From contig CAJTZX010000001.1 of the NCBI GenBank assembly GCA_910584345.1, positions 121,816-185,815 of the forward strand: a stretch of 64,000 nt of DNA. The letters are read 5' to 3'. The position numbers and the translations under genes are program-made. The notes below the pieces were generated by a model. That model saw only the letters and a program-made list of their open reading frames with translations, made no database searches and was not told the DNA's origin. Every line of letters starts with the position of its first letter. Position 1 is the first letter of the stretch. The DNA is from an uncultured Eubacterium sp. GTDB taxonomy: Bacteria > Bacillota > Clostridia > Lachnospirales > Lachnospiraceae. Positions 44,342 to 53,236 of the stretch are shown one piece after another.

Positions 44342-46177
44342 TTATTTTTTCCAAATACCACAGACGAGAATCGTCATATCGTCTGCTGCTTTTCCTCCTG
44401 TCCGCTCCAGCACTTCCTCCAGTATTGCATCCGCCATCTGTCCCGGGTGCTTTCCCTGCAGGTTCTTTATGATCTCGCACATTGCCAGATCCGGATCTTC
44501 TTCCTGCAGATATTCTAACACACCATCTGTCATCATGACAAGAAAATCCCCATTTTCCAATTGTTTTTTCGTATTTCCTGTCTCCAGTCGATGTGTAACT
44601 CCTACTGGCAAAGAACTGGATTCCACTCTCTCAACATAGTCCCGATGTTTGATAAACGTTGTTGCTGCGCCTATTTTGTATAAATTGCAGCGCGCAGTAT
44701 ACAAATCCAGGGAACATATATCTACTGTAGAATATAAATCATCTTCCCCGCGGATTACCATTGCAGAATTCATCATTTTAAGTGCCGTTTCCTCTGAAAA
44801 TCCAGCTTCCATAAACTTTTCCAACAACTCCAGCACAAGCTCGCTCTCCTTACAGGCATTGCTTCCAGAGCCCATCCCGTCGGACAGCATCATTGCCATC
44901 TGTCCGTCGTCCATCTCCAAAAAGGAATAATTATCACCCGAAACACGGCCGCCATCTTTCACCATACGTGCTACCGCATGTGTTTCATGAAAACAGGTAT
45001 CTTCCTCAAATACAACTACCGCTCCTTGCGGGCTGACCATTGCACGCTCGTCTCTGTGCGGACGCATGTCTCTTTCAAGTCCTATCGAAACAGCCCTCGT
45101 AAGTTCCTTCATACTAATACAGCTGCCGTTTTTTGCATATGCGTCACACGAAAACTGCCAGTGATGATCCTTGTTTTCATATAAATGCAGCTTGTGTACA
45201 ATCACACCTCGTTCTCTTGCTCTATATTTTACTTCTGCCATCATCTGACGGTTTTCCTGTGTAATCTCGTTCTTTTCATTTGCGCAGTCTTCCATAATAT
45301 ATGCCATTGCATCTAACTGCTGCGCTATAATCTCACGATTTTCCAGTAGACGGTTATACCATGCCAGATTCAGCCGTGCTTTTTCAAAAATACGGATACT
45401 CTCCTGTATCACCGCATCCGTATAGGGGCAATACTCCTGCATCTGCACTACAATTTCCTCATCCGGCTCCCCGGTTCGCTGCAAAGACTGCAGCATATAG
45501 GCAAGATAAGAATACATAGGGCTTTCTTCTTTATCCCAGCACAACGTACACTGATTACAATTCATACAAAGTGTGCCTGTCAGTTCATTTTGAATTTTTC
45601 CCATCTGCTCCGCTGAGAATCCTTTCTGTACGGAACTCATCCGGGAAAAAATCTTAGACAATCCGCTAAAGGAATCTGCATAATTGACAAGCTTGATTTC
45701 CTGATAATGATCTGTATCTTCCCTCTGCGGCAAAATGCTCATCTGCATAAAAAAATCCACAAATCTCGTACCAATCATAATCGCAGAAAACACAAATACA
45801 GATTCTATCACACTCACCACTAATCCTGATGCATCACGTACATTTAATAGTTCTCCGGACAACGCCATCATAAATGTCGCGATAGAAGCAGCAGATGCGG
45901 CACAAATGACTGTACATCTCCCTTCTGCCCATTCAAATAATTTAATTGTTACTAATATTACAAAAATAGCCATCAAATATTTGACTGCCGCAGCAATCGG
46001 TACAAACAATACAATACCTGTAAACATTGCTGCACAAAGCGCTCCACGCGCTGCATCTTCCAGACATACCGCTGTAAAAAATGCCGGTATCAATGGAAAA
46101 CAGCCCATCCACGATATTTGACACATCAAAATTCCTCCTACGTATAACATTACTTGCTTCACACTCAGTCTTTTCAT
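44342..46177 (-). CDS. spoIIE: Stage II sporulation protein E (PP2C-type phosphatase)
   Basis: A 611-aa protein with about five N-terminal membrane helices (~residues 10-150), a central region with Cys pairs (CMNCNQCTLC), and a C-terminal PP2C-like phosphatase (LSDGMGSGSNA, FLVMMTDGVLEY, ADDMTILV). In Bacillus, SpoIIE dephosphorylates SpoIIAA to release sigma-F in the forespore. It is shorter than the ~830-aa Bacillus protein because fewer membrane helices are present, as in many Clostridia. ATG 46177 is preferred over 46189, which lies directly against the GGAGG. Confidence 0.93.
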   Translation of the reverse strand: MKRLSVKQVMLYVGGILMCQISWMGCFPLIPAFFTAVCLEDAARGALCAAMFTGIVLFVPIAAAVKYLMAIFVILVTIKLFEWAEGRCTVICAASAASIATFMMALSGELLNVRDASGLVVSVIESVFVFSAIMIGTRFVDFFMQMSILPQREDTDHYQEIKLVNYADSFSGLSKIFSRMSSVQKGFSAEQMGKIQNELTGTLCMNCNQCTLCWDKEESPMYSYLAYMLQSLQRTGEPDEEIVVQMQEYCPYTDAVIQESIRIFEKARLNLAWYNRLLENREIIAQQLDAMAYIMEDCANEKNEITQENRQMMAEVKYRARERGVIVHKLHLYENKDHHWQFSCDAYAKNGSCISMKELTRAVSIGLERDMRPHRDERAMVSPQGAVVVFEEDTCFHETHAVARMVKDGGRVSGDNYSFLEMDDGQMAMMLSDGMGSGSNACKESELVLELLEKFMEAGFSEETALKMMNSAMVIRGEDDLYSTVDICSLDLYTARCNLYKIGAATTFIKHRDYVERVESSSLPVGVTHRLETGNTKKQLENGDFLVMMTDGVLEYLQEEDPDLAMCEIIKNLQGKHPGQMADAILEEVLERTGGKAADDMTILVCGIWKK

Positions 46178-46293
46178 TCTTACATCCATCCTCCAATCAC
46201 TAGATCATAAGGAGCCTGTCCGCTCCCTGCACCGCCATTATCACATCTCTTTGCCAGGCACAACCGGCATGGCAGCGGCGACATATGACAGCC

Positions 46294-46327
46294 ATTATAA
46301 AAAGAGAGTGCTGCAATGTTTGTCAAA
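46294..46327 (-). promoter_or_regulatory. Spo0A-type spoIIE promoter with 21-bp spacer and 0A box
   Basis: Minus strand TTGACA (46326-46321), 21-nt spacer, TATAAT (46299-46294). The plus-strand sequence TTTGTCAAA (46319-46327), a perfect 0A box, overlaps the -35. Bacillus spoIIE and spoIIG promoters have the same unusually long spacing and overlapping 0A boxes and depend on Spo0A~P. Confidence 0.8.
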
Positions 46328-46427
46328 CTGTGGTTCGTTTTTTTATTTTTATTCGTGTTTATATCTGTTCAAAACAAATATTGAGTCGATTCTAAGTCCT
46401 TCAGGTTTTCGAAGTCATCAAACAAAC

Positions 46428-46459
46428 GGAAAAGACCCGGCTGCCGCCGGATCTTTTCC
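46428..46459 (-). terminator. Terminator of the yabP-yabQ-divIC genes
   Basis: On the minus strand GGAAAAGA-CCGGC pairs with GCCGG-TCTTTTCC around a short GC loop, followed by GTTTGTTTG. It lies just after the divIC stop. Confidence 0.8.
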
Positions 46460-46465
46460 ATACAC

Positions 46466-46762
46466 TTACTTTTCCTTGAATATAATTTCATCCTTATATA
46501 CAAGCCCTAATTTACTTTTCGCTATATCTTCAATATATTCCTGTGTCTTTGTATACGCCTCGTAATCTTCAATCTCCTGCTGTCTGACCAGTTCTTCCTG
46601 CTTCTGTTTTTCAAGAAGCGCTTCCTGTGCAATAAACTGCTGATCTTTTTTGTAAAGAGTTACAATCTGCACAGACATCACCCCAATCATTGCCAGAACG
46701 ATCACTGTTATACAAATCTTTCCTGTTTGATTTGCCCTGCGGCTGCTATATCTGTGACTCAT
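46466..46762 (-). CDS. divIC: Septum formation initiator (DivIC/FtsB family)
   Basis: A 98-aa single-pass membrane protein: short basic cytoplasmic start, one helix (ICITVIVLAMIGVMSVQIVTLY), then a coiled coil (QQFIAQEALLEKQKQEELVRQQEIEDYEAYTKTQEYIEDIAKSKLGLV) ending in the YxxDExIFKE-type tail of the family. It belongs to the divisome FtsL/DivIC/DivIB complex. Position between yabQ and spoIIE matches Bacillus. Confidence 0.9.
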   Translation of the reverse strand: MSHRYSSRRANQTGKICITVIVLAMIGVMSVQIVTLYKKDQQFIAQEALLEKQKQEELVRQQEIEDYEAYTKTQEYIEDIAKSKLGLVYKDEIIFKEK

Positions 46763-46800
46763 AGTTCCCCCTCATTCTTCCGGCGGCAATTTCTGCCAGC

Positions 46801-47298
46801 TTATTTCTTTCTGAGTCCTATTTTAATCAATTTGCCCGCTCTTTTCAACCGCTTATTTAAATATTTTTTAAATTTTCTTCCTTTACCCGCCAAAACCGAA
46901 CCTTTGTTTGCTATTTTGTTTGCAGCCTTTCGAAATGGGGTTAATATAAATCTGCAGATTTTCTGTAAAAATCGAATGATCTTTTTTAAGACACGTGCAA
47001 TGTACTTAACCGTATAACCGCTGATAAACTGATTATACAGAAACATGCCTAATACAATCCCGCCAATCGAAAACCCACGTATGAGCCCATCATTTTTCTG
47101 ATACAGCATAGCAAATATTACAAAGGCAGTAAATACCCAATAACATAAATCTTCCAGTGAAATCCATATAACCCCATGTCGGATCAACCGCCGTAAAATC
47201 CGCAGGCAATCATAAATAAGCACAAGCACGATCCCCAGCACAAAAGATACTGCAAAAAAATCCATTTCCCGAAATATATCTTCACTTACTGTCATCAT
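46801..47298 (-). CDS. yabQ: Spore cortex biosynthesis protein YabQ
   Basis: A 165-aa membrane protein with about four helices in the first 110 residues (AVSFVLGIVLVLIYDCLRILRRLI; DLCYWVFTAFVIFAMLYQKNDGLIRGFSIGGIVLGMFLYNQFIS) and a long basic tail. The YDCLRILRR and NDGLIRGF segments are YabQ marks. YabQ is a mother-cell protein needed for cortex formation. Its ATG overlaps the yabP stop (4 nt). Confidence 0.9.
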   Translation of the reverse strand: MMTVSEDIFREMDFFAVSFVLGIVLVLIYDCLRILRRLIRHGVIWISLEDLCYWVFTAFVIFAMLYQKNDGLIRGFSIGGIVLGMFLYNQFISGYTVKYIARVLKKIIRFLQKICRFILTPFRKAANKIANKGSVLAGKGRKFKKYLNKRLKRAGKLIKIGLRKK

Positions 47299-47588
47299 CG
47301 AAAAATTCTTCCTAACAGACTTTCTGCTGCCTTCTTTCCCCCACCTGCATCTGAATAGGCCAGACTGTCTATCCTTCCTTCTACGTCCACCTCACCTTTT
47401 TCCAATGTCAGACGGTTTACATGCAGATCGTTGCCTTTGATCAAAAGCATTCCCTGCTCTGTCTCCAGCAGTATTTCAGATACATCAAAAGAAAGTACAT
47501 CCAAAACTCCTGTAAAGGCTACCGTCTTCCTGTTTGTAAGCAGTATTTTATGTGCTTTCGACTGATTTTTTTCCATTCTCTCATCCAT
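47295..47588 (-). CDS. yabP: Sporulation protein YabP
   Basis: A 97-aa protein of the YabP/YqfC family: LTNRKTVAFTGVLDVLSFDVSEILLETEQGMLLIKGNDLHVNRLTLEKGEVDVEGRIDSLAY. The family's turn VDVEGRI is intact. Start ATG 47588 lies eight nt after GGAGG; ATG 47603 overlaps the site. Coupled to yabQ. Needed at the spore coat/cortex in relatives. Confidence 0.9.
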   Translation of the reverse strand: MDERMEKNQSKAHKILLTNRKTVAFTGVLDVLSFDVSEILLETEQGMLLIKGNDLHVNRLTLEKGEVDVEGRIDSLAYSDAGGGKKAAESLLGRIFR

Positions 47589-47710
47589 ATCCTTATCCTC
47601 CATTCTTGTCCTAACTGTCGTAATAAAATGACTGTTTATACGCAGCCCTTACAACATTTTGCCAAAGCCCTAATAAAGTATATGAATGCATTTAAAATTA
47701 TATGACAAAA

Positions 47711-47740
47711 GCAGCTGTCAGACTTCAAATCAACAGCTGC
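47711..47740 (-). terminator. Terminator of rqcP
   Basis: GCAGCTGT/ACAGCTGC stem (47711-47718, 47733-47740), followed on the minus strand by TTTTGTC. It separates rqcP from yabP. Confidence 0.65.
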
Positions 47741-47746
47741 CTTTCT

Positions 47747-47986
47747 TTACAAATATTCAAACAATTCCTTTGCCTGTTCTTTTTTCGTTGTATCCTGAAT
47801 ATCCAATACACGGACTTTTACTGATTTTGTACCAAACAAAATTTCAATAATATCACCAACCTTCACTTTCACAGATGCCTTTGCCGGTTTATCGTTGACC
47901 ATAACCCTCCCAGCATCACAAGCTTCATTTGCCACAGTACGGCGCTTAATCAATCGAGAAACTTTTAAAAATTTGTCTAATCTCAT
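47747..47986 (-). CDS. rqcP: S4-domain RNA-binding protein RqcP (YabO/Hsp15 type)
   Basis: A 79-aa S4 protein (MRLDKFLKVSRLIKRRTVANEACDAGRVMVNDKPAKASVKVKVGDIIEILF) that in Bacillus works with RqcH in ribosome quality control. ATG 47986 follows GGAAAGG by six nt; the longer upstream frame is not supported. Gene order matches the Bacillus yabO-yabP-yabQ-divIC cluster. Confidence 0.92.
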   Translation of the reverse strand: MRLDKFLKVSRLIKRRTVANEACDAGRVMVNDKPAKASVKVKVGDIIEILFGTKSVKVRVLDIQDTTKKEQAKELFEYL

Positions 47987-48005
47987 ATTATGCCTTTCCG
48001 GTTTT

Positions 48006-48059
48006 AGGAACTGTGAAAAAATCCTGCATAAATTGCTAAAGTTATTTTTCACAGTTCCT
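48006..48059. repeat. 15-bp inverted repeat upstream of rqcP
   Basis: Arms AGGAACTGTGAAAAA (48006-48020) and TTTTTCACAGTTCCT (48045-48059) enclose 24 nt. It lies between the hupB terminator and rqcP and could be a leader hairpin of rqcP or a protein-binding palindrome. Confidence 0.7.
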
Positions 48060-48067
48060 TACCAACT

Positions 48068-48100
48068 AAAAAGGGGCCGCATACCCTGCAGCCCCCTTTA
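48068..48100 (-). terminator. Terminator of hupB
   Basis: On the minus strand AAAGGGGGCTGC pairs imperfectly with GCGGCCCCTTTTT and runs into TTTTTAG. It lies just after the hupB stop. Confidence 0.8.
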
Positions 48101-48107
48101 CAAAGAT

Positions 48108-48383
48108 TTATTCGTTCATTAAATCCTTTAATGCTTTTCCTGCTTTAAATTTAGGCGCTTTCGATGCCGGGATCGTCATCTCTTCGCCTGTTTGTGGATT
48201 TCTGCCCGTTCTTGCTGCCCGTTCAGATACTTCGAAAGTTCCGAAGCCGACTAACTGGATCTTCTCCCCTTTCTTGAGCTCTTCAGCAACAACATCTGTA
48301 AAAGCCTTTAAAGCTGCGTCCGCATCTTTTTTGGATAATTCAGCCTTGTCAGCAATAGCTGCAACTAATTCCGCTTTGTTCAT
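48108..48383 (-). CDS. DNA-binding protein HU
   Basis: A 91-aa HU: MNKAELVAAIADKAELSKKDADAALKAFTDVV, then the beta-arm EMTIPASKAPKFKAGKALKDLMN and the GFGTFEVSERAARTGRNPQTG turn. It bends and compacts DNA as a dimer. Start follows AGGAGG by seven nt; a strong promoter lies at 48467-48495. Close to rqcP as in many Firmicutes. Confidence 0.97.
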   Translation of the reverse strand: MNKAELVAAIADKAELSKKDADAALKAFTDVVAEELKKGEKIQLVGFGTFEVSERAARTGRNPQTGEEMTIPASKAPKFKAGKALKDLMNE

Positions 48384-48466
48384 TTCTACTCCTCCTGTGG
48401 ATTAATTATAGTATTGTTAATAAATAAGAATCGGAACTCATCTTCTCCAAAATACTTACGAATATA

Positions 48467-48495
48467 TTTATACTAACTTTTCCATGGTTTGTCAA
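48467..48495 (-). promoter_or_regulatory. Sigma-A promoter of hupB
   Basis: Minus strand TTGACA (48495-48490), 17-nt spacer, TATAAA (48472-48467); leader about 80 nt. Confidence 0.85.
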
Positions 48496-48526
48496 GCGGA
48501 AAATGCCCAATTTCTAGCATTTTAAC

Positions 48527-48685
48527 AAGCTTACGTTACTATTCACGGCCTGGGGCCGCTCATAGTAACGATTCGGGGCGATATTGAGAGTTTGCTTCGC
48601 AAAATCGCCCCTCACTCCTTAATCATGTTCTTACGGAACGCGCAGCTAGTGCGCGTTCCTGACCCGTGAATAGTAATAAGCTTAC
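48527..48685. repeat. Highly structured intergenic element (multi-hairpin)
   Basis: Outer arms 48527-48548 and 48664-48683 pair over ~20 bp with a two-base bulge (CG). Inside: GTTACTAT/ATAGTAAC (48535-48542, 48562-48569), GGGGCGAT/ATCGCCCC with a nested TTTGC/GCAAA (48575-48611), and a perfect 10-bp GGAACGCGCA/TGCGCGTTCC (48635-48659). It is much more GC-rich than its surroundings and non-coding. It lies between hupB and pgm, both minus strand. It is either a mobile palindromic element or a structured RNA. Confidence 0.8.
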
Positions 48686-48703
48686 TGTAACAGTTCACAC
48701 ATG

Positions 48704-50440
48704 TTAGATCATTTTCTGAATCATGTCCAGTACCTTCTTGCCTAAAGAAGCCGATTTTTCGTCAGCATCCTCCATAGAGCTGCCTTTTACACCAATATAG
48801 AACTTCACTTTTGGTTCCGTTCCGGACGGTCTTACACATACCCATGCATCATCTTCCAGTTCATAATAAAGTACGTTGGATTTTGGCAGCCCGGTCGGCC
48901 TTGTCTCGCCGGTAACAAAATCCTGAATCGTATCTGTCTTATAGTCTCTTGCAGCAAGTACTTTTAATCCGCCTACTTCTTTTGGTGCATTCTCACGCAG
49001 CGTATTCATGATCTCCTGGATCTTTGCAAGTCCTTCAATACCTTTTAATGTAATGGACTCTACATGATCTTTATAGTAGCCATAGCGTTCATACATTTCC
49101 AGCATTGCATCCCAAAGCGTCATATTTTTAGTCATATAATAAGCTGCCGCTTCACACAATGCCATGGAAGCTACTACTGCATCTTTATCTCTTGCATAAG
49201 TACCCGTCAAACAGCCATAGCTTTCTTCCATACCAAATAAATAGGTGCCATTCCCTGTCTTTTCAAACTCTAACATCTTCTGACCGATAAATTTAAATCC
49301 TGTTAATACTTCTACAAGCTGAATGCCATAATATTTTGCTATAGCATCCGCCATATTCGTAGAAACGATGGAACGGATAAATGCACCGTCCTGTGGCAAA
49401 GAACCCTGTATTGCTTTTCGCTGCCCAATCACATAATCTCCAATCAGACAGCCGGACATATTTCCGGTCAGTGTATGGTACTCACCTGTCTTAGAATCTT
49501 TAACATATACGCCAAGACGGTCTGCATCTGGATCTGTTGCCAAAACTAAATCTGCATTTACTTTTTTTGCAAGTGCGAGCCCTAGTTCAAATGCTTCTGC
49601 TGCTTCGGGGTTCGGATAGCTTACCGTTGGGAAATCACCGTTTGGCAGCTCCTGCTCTGGAACTACATGCACGTTTTGAAAACCAAGCTCTTTTAGTACA
49701 CGGCGTACCGGAATATTTCCGGTGCCATGCAACGGAGAATAGACAATCGTCAGCTTATCTTTTACCGCATCGATACTGTCCTGATGAAGCACAAGCCCCT
49801 TTAACTCTTCAATATAAGGATCGTCGATATCCGCTCCAATTGTCTGATAAAGTCCGGCTGCTTTTGCTTCCTCCAATGTCATTGTCTTACATGCTGCATA
49901 ATCAGTCACTTTCTTTACTTCATCCATAATGCCGCTGTCATGAGGCGGCGTAATCTGCGCACCGTCTTCCCAGTATACTTTGTAGCCGTTATACTCTGGC
50001 GGATTGTGGCTGGCAGTAATATTGATACCTGCAGTACAGCCTAGTTTGCGCACCGCATAAGATAATTCCGGTGTCGGTCTTAAGCTCTCAAATACATATG
50101 CCTTAATCCCATTTGCTGCCAGACACAAAGCTGCCTCATCTGCAAATTCCGGCGACATATGTCTGGAATCATACGCGATTGCCACTCCTTTTCCTTCTGC
50201 CTTTAAAGATAAGATATAATTTGCAAGCCCCTGTGTTGCTTTTCTGACTGTATAAACGTTCATGCGGTTTGTCCCTGCACCGATAACGCCACGCAGTCCT
50301 GCTGTACCAAATTCCAGATCCATATAAAAGCGGTCTTCGATTTCCTTCTCATTGCCTTCAATCGCTTTTAATTCCGCCTTTGTTTCCTCATCAAAATAAG
50401 GGTTGTCCAGCCATTGTTGGTACATTACTTTGTAGTCCAT
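48704..50440 (-). CDS. Phosphoglucomutase/phosphomannomutase family protein
   Basis: A 578-aa alpha-D-phosphohexomutase with the catalytic serine loop TASHNPPEYNGYK, the metal loop DPDADRLG, sugar loop GMEESYG and phosphate-binding CVRPSGTEPKVKFY. Length and the FGTAGLRGVIGAGTNRMN start fit Firmicutes PgcA-type phosphoglucomutases, which feed UDP-glucose and glycogen. Start ATG 50440 follows GGGAGG by seven nt. Confidence 0.93.
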   Translation of the reverse strand: MDYKVMYQQWLDNPYFDEETKAELKAIEGNEKEIEDRFYMDLEFGTAGLRGVIGAGTNRMNVYTVRKATQGLANYILSLKAEGKGVAIAYDSRHMSPEFADEAALCLAANGIKAYVFESLRPTPELSYAVRKLGCTAGINITASHNPPEYNGYKVYWEDGAQITPPHDSGIMDEVKKVTDYAACKTMTLEEAKAAGLYQTIGADIDDPYIEELKGLVLHQDSIDAVKDKLTIVYSPLHGTGNIPVRRVLKELGFQNVHVVPEQELPNGDFPTVSYPNPEAAEAFELGLALAKKVNADLVLATDPDADRLGVYVKDSKTGEYHTLTGNMSGCLIGDYVIGQRKAIQGSLPQDGAFIRSIVSTNMADAIAKYYGIQLVEVLTGFKFIGQKMLEFEKTGNGTYLFGMEESYGCLTGTYARDKDAVVASMALCEAAAYYMTKNMTLWDAMLEMYERYGYYKDHVESITLKGIEGLAKIQEIMNTLRENAPKEVGGLKVLAARDYKTDTIQDFVTGETRPTGLPKSNVLYYELEDDAWVCVRPSGTEPKVKFYIGVKGSSMEDADEKSASLGKKVLDMIQKMI

Positions 50441-50536
50441 GTTATGTCCTCCCATTCATTTATTTCTTTTATTATGATATCAGGTCTGCGGCGCCCCGGT
50501 ATACTGACCAGGTCCGTATCCCCCAATATTCTTTTG

Positions 50537-51955
50537 TTAATCCGAACTCCGTTTCAGCCTGTCCAGCGAATCTACCAAATCCGACAATGTATCCAGATAA
50601 TCTGTCGATTCTCCCCCTGTAATAATGCTTGCTAAGGAAGAACCTAATGCTGCATTTGCTAGTGCACTGTTCACACTGTTATCACCGGATGTCTGACTGG
50701 ACGAATTGTCGCTGGTATAGGAACCTGCCTTTGATCCTGCTTTTGTCCCTGCTTTGCTTCGCTTCCCGGTTGCCGCCTGACCACTCGTATTATTTTTTTC
50801 ATTCGTATTATCGTTATCCTCTGCATTTGCATTTTCATCATCCGCATTCGCATGAGAATCAGATTCCGACTGTGTACCTGTATCACTGCTTAACAATATT
50901 TCTATATTTGCCTTCGCAGAATTGACTACCAGCTGTCTCGTCCATGCATCATAGCCTTCTGCATATACGCCCAATGTATGTACGCCATACCGCAGTTCTA
51001 TTGGCTTTTTATGATTCACCTTTTTCCCATCAACGGTGAGAATCGCTCCTGAAACGCCTACGTCAAACGTAACCTTGCATATTTTCGGACCTTCTCCTTT
51101 ATAATCGTTCAAATCAATCGTCGTCGTCTTATCGCGCCGTATTCTGATCTCCCCGGAATCCCCGTATCCATCATTTGCAACAGAAAATTCATAAATGCCT
51201 TCCGGCAGTTCCATCGTCATATCTCTGGTGACTTTTGCATATACTTTTGTACCTAAGTTCACCCATCCGCCTTCAAATAACTCTGTATTAGACAGTGACA
51301 GTGTTCCATGTCCGGTCTTGATTACAATCGCAAATATCGTACGGTCAATCCCATAAACATTTAAAATATCACTGTCCCCAACAGCAGACAGCTCCTTTTG
51401 TTCACCTTCTGAAAATACCTTTACATTCGGATCCAGCTGATACGCCGTATCTGCAATATCCATCCGCAATTTGTCAGCGCTTATATTATAATTACGAATA
51501 TCTTCATAATCCCACGTATCATCCGTGAAAGCAGCCGCTCCCAACGTATCATTGCTGTTCATACGTTCAATCACTGCTAGTTTTCCTTCGCTGAAATCCT
51601 GACGCAGCGTATAATTCCCATATTTATCAAAAAACTCAGTACCTTCCGTATATTCATAAAAGCTCTCTTCACCGTTAGATAAATCCATCAGAGTGATCTG
51701 ATAATTTTGGATATCATGCTTTAAAATCATATAATAGCGGTCTTTCACCGTTGGAAAATCAGCCGTGCTTTGTACTTCTTCCCGTTCTTCTTCCCCGACC
51801 GCATGGACTGTCGTAGACGAATTGCGGCTTTTTTTAGCTGTTAATCTTCCTGCATTCGGTTTACTGCAGGCAGTGCATAACATCATAATGCCAACCATCA
51901 AAAAGAGTATCTTTAATTTTATGTTACATTTTATCTTTAACTGATCCTTATTCAT
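50537..51955 (-). CDS. Lipoprotein with PEGA domain and Ser/Asn-rich tail
   Basis: A 472-aa exported protein. A hydrophobic start (KILFLMVGIMMLCTAC) with lipobox-like LCTAC places the lipid on Cys30. A PEGA-type beta domain lies near residues 295-360 (KVTFDVGVSGAILTVDGKKVNHKKPIELRYGVHTLGVYAEGYDAW). The last ~100 residues are low-complexity Ser/Asn/Gly/Lys. PEGA domains are found in envelope proteins; the first half is unassigned. Start ATG 51955 is chosen over 51964 on ribosome-site spacing. Confidence 0.82.
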   Translation of the reverse strand: MNKDQLKIKCNIKLKILFLMVGIMMLCTACSKPNAGRLTAKKSRNSSTTVHAVGEEEREEVQSTADFPTVKDRYYMILKHDIQNYQITLMDLSNGEESFYEYTEGTEFFDKYGNYTLRQDFSEGKLAVIERMNSNDTLGAAAFTDDTWDYEDIRNYNISADKLRMDIADTAYQLDPNVKVFSEGEQKELSAVGDSDILNVYGIDRTIFAIVIKTGHGTLSLSNTELFEGGWVNLGTKVYAKVTRDMTMELPEGIYEFSVANDGYGDSGEIRIRRDKTTTIDLNDYKGEGPKICKVTFDVGVSGAILTVDGKKVNHKKPIELRYGVHTLGVYAEGYDAWTRQLVVNSAKANIEILLSSDTGTQSESDSHANADDENANAEDNDNTNEKNNTSGQAATGKRSKAGTKAGSKAGSYTSDNSSSQTSGDNSVNSALANAALGSSLASIITGGESTDYLDTLSDLVDSLDRLKRSSD

Positions 51956-52110
51956 GTTCTTCATCCTTATACATTTTTATATTTATCCTTATTCTTTAAC
52001 CACTTTATCCTTAATCATTTTATGCTGACAATGATATGTCCCACTGCCTTTCATTGTATTATATCATGGACATTTCTCATGTGCAAGCCTTCTGCCCGTG
52101 TGTTTCTGCT

Positions 52111-53100
52111 TTAACCTTTCACAAAATAATCCAATATCTTTAAAAATTCTGTCCGTTCTTGTTCCTGTGCACAAATTTTTGCAAGCTTTTCACCATCTCT
52201 GTTATTCGCCCAGCTCTTTTTCGAGTTAAAGTAATGATTGGCAACTTTCCAAAACTTCTCAGGATAGCTCATCCGCACGCAAATCTGGTGCAGCTCCCAT
52301 GGTTCCAGCCTGCGCACTTTGTCATAGGCGCGTATCATATCCATTCCCAATCCCGTATTCCAGTTATGTTTTTCCATAATCTTTCTGAAAAAATGTGCGA
52401 AGTCACTAATATATGCGTCTTTGCATAAACGCTCATAATTAATGATTACCGGCCCTTGTGCCGTAAACAGCAAATTATGCTGATTATAATCTCCATGACA
52501 AATGCCAAAAAACGGCCCGGATACTTCGGATGACGTATGCTGCAGTCTGTCAACGACTTCTTCTGCCTGGTTCAGATAATAATTATATTCTTTTAAAAAA
52601 CCTGTTTCAAATTCGTTTTTCTTCTTTTTCGCTTTTATGTAATTATATACTTTATGCAGCTCTTTTGTATGCCTGCGGTATTCCTGTTCTAAAAAATCCG
52701 ACGTCCTACACATCGTCTGCGGCAATTCCTCTTTAAAATCTATCGTATCTATATGGAATTGTGCAAGTCTGCGGACTGCACACAGCACATCTTCCCGATT
52801 TCTTGTATCACACTCTCTGCCTTCAAACCACGTACGCATATAATACCTTGTTTCATCTGCATCTGTAAAGAGCACCTGTCCCTCTTTCGTATAAACAATC
52901 TGCTCCGCGATACATCCATGTTCGTTTAAATAACGAAAAAACCGATCCAGCAGTTCAGCCTTTGAGGATGAACCTGAGAACTCCTTCAATATTTTTCTGC
53001 TGCCATCCTGACAATAGCAAAAATAAGCTCCTCTTCCTTTGAAAATATCACTAAATTCGTATGGATATGCCTCTAAAATGATCTCTGTCCGATTATACAC
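52111..53100 (-). CDS. CotS-family spore coat-like protein
   Basis: A 329-aa kinase-fold protein of the CotS/YsxE/YutH kind. The ATP-site-like ICHGDYNQHNLLF and the following VIINYERLCKDAYISDFAHFFRKIMEK resemble aminoglycoside-phosphotransferase folds, with Asn replacing the Asp of the usual metal motif, as in spore coat members. Start is GTG 53100, seven nt after GGAGGGG; the frame upstream lacks a site. In Bacillus such proteins sit in the spore coat. Confidence 0.85.
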   Translation of the reverse strand: MYNRTEIILEAYPYEFSDIFKGRGAYFCYCQDGSRKILKEFSGSSSKAELLDRFFRYLNEHGCIAEQIVYTKEGQVLFTDADETRYYMRTWFEGRECDTRNREDVLCAVRRLAQFHIDTIDFKEELPQTMCRTSDFLEQEYRRHTKELHKVYNYIKAKKKKNEFETGFLKEYNYYLNQAEEVVDRLQHTSSEVSGPFFGICHGDYNQHNLLFTAQGPVIINYERLCKDAYISDFAHFFRKIMEKHNWNTGLGMDMIRAYDKVRRLEPWELHQICVRMSYPEKFWKVANHYFNSKKSWANNRDGEKLAKICAQEQERTEFLKILDYFVKG

Positions 53101-53236
53101 AACAACACCCCTCCAGCTAAGATGAACAATCACGCATGAACAGAAACGATGTTACTGTTACCATTAACGTGTCCATTCATCTTATGAGAAGGGGCGTCGT
53201 ATTATGCATACAAATGTGTATAAAATTATTTTTCAT

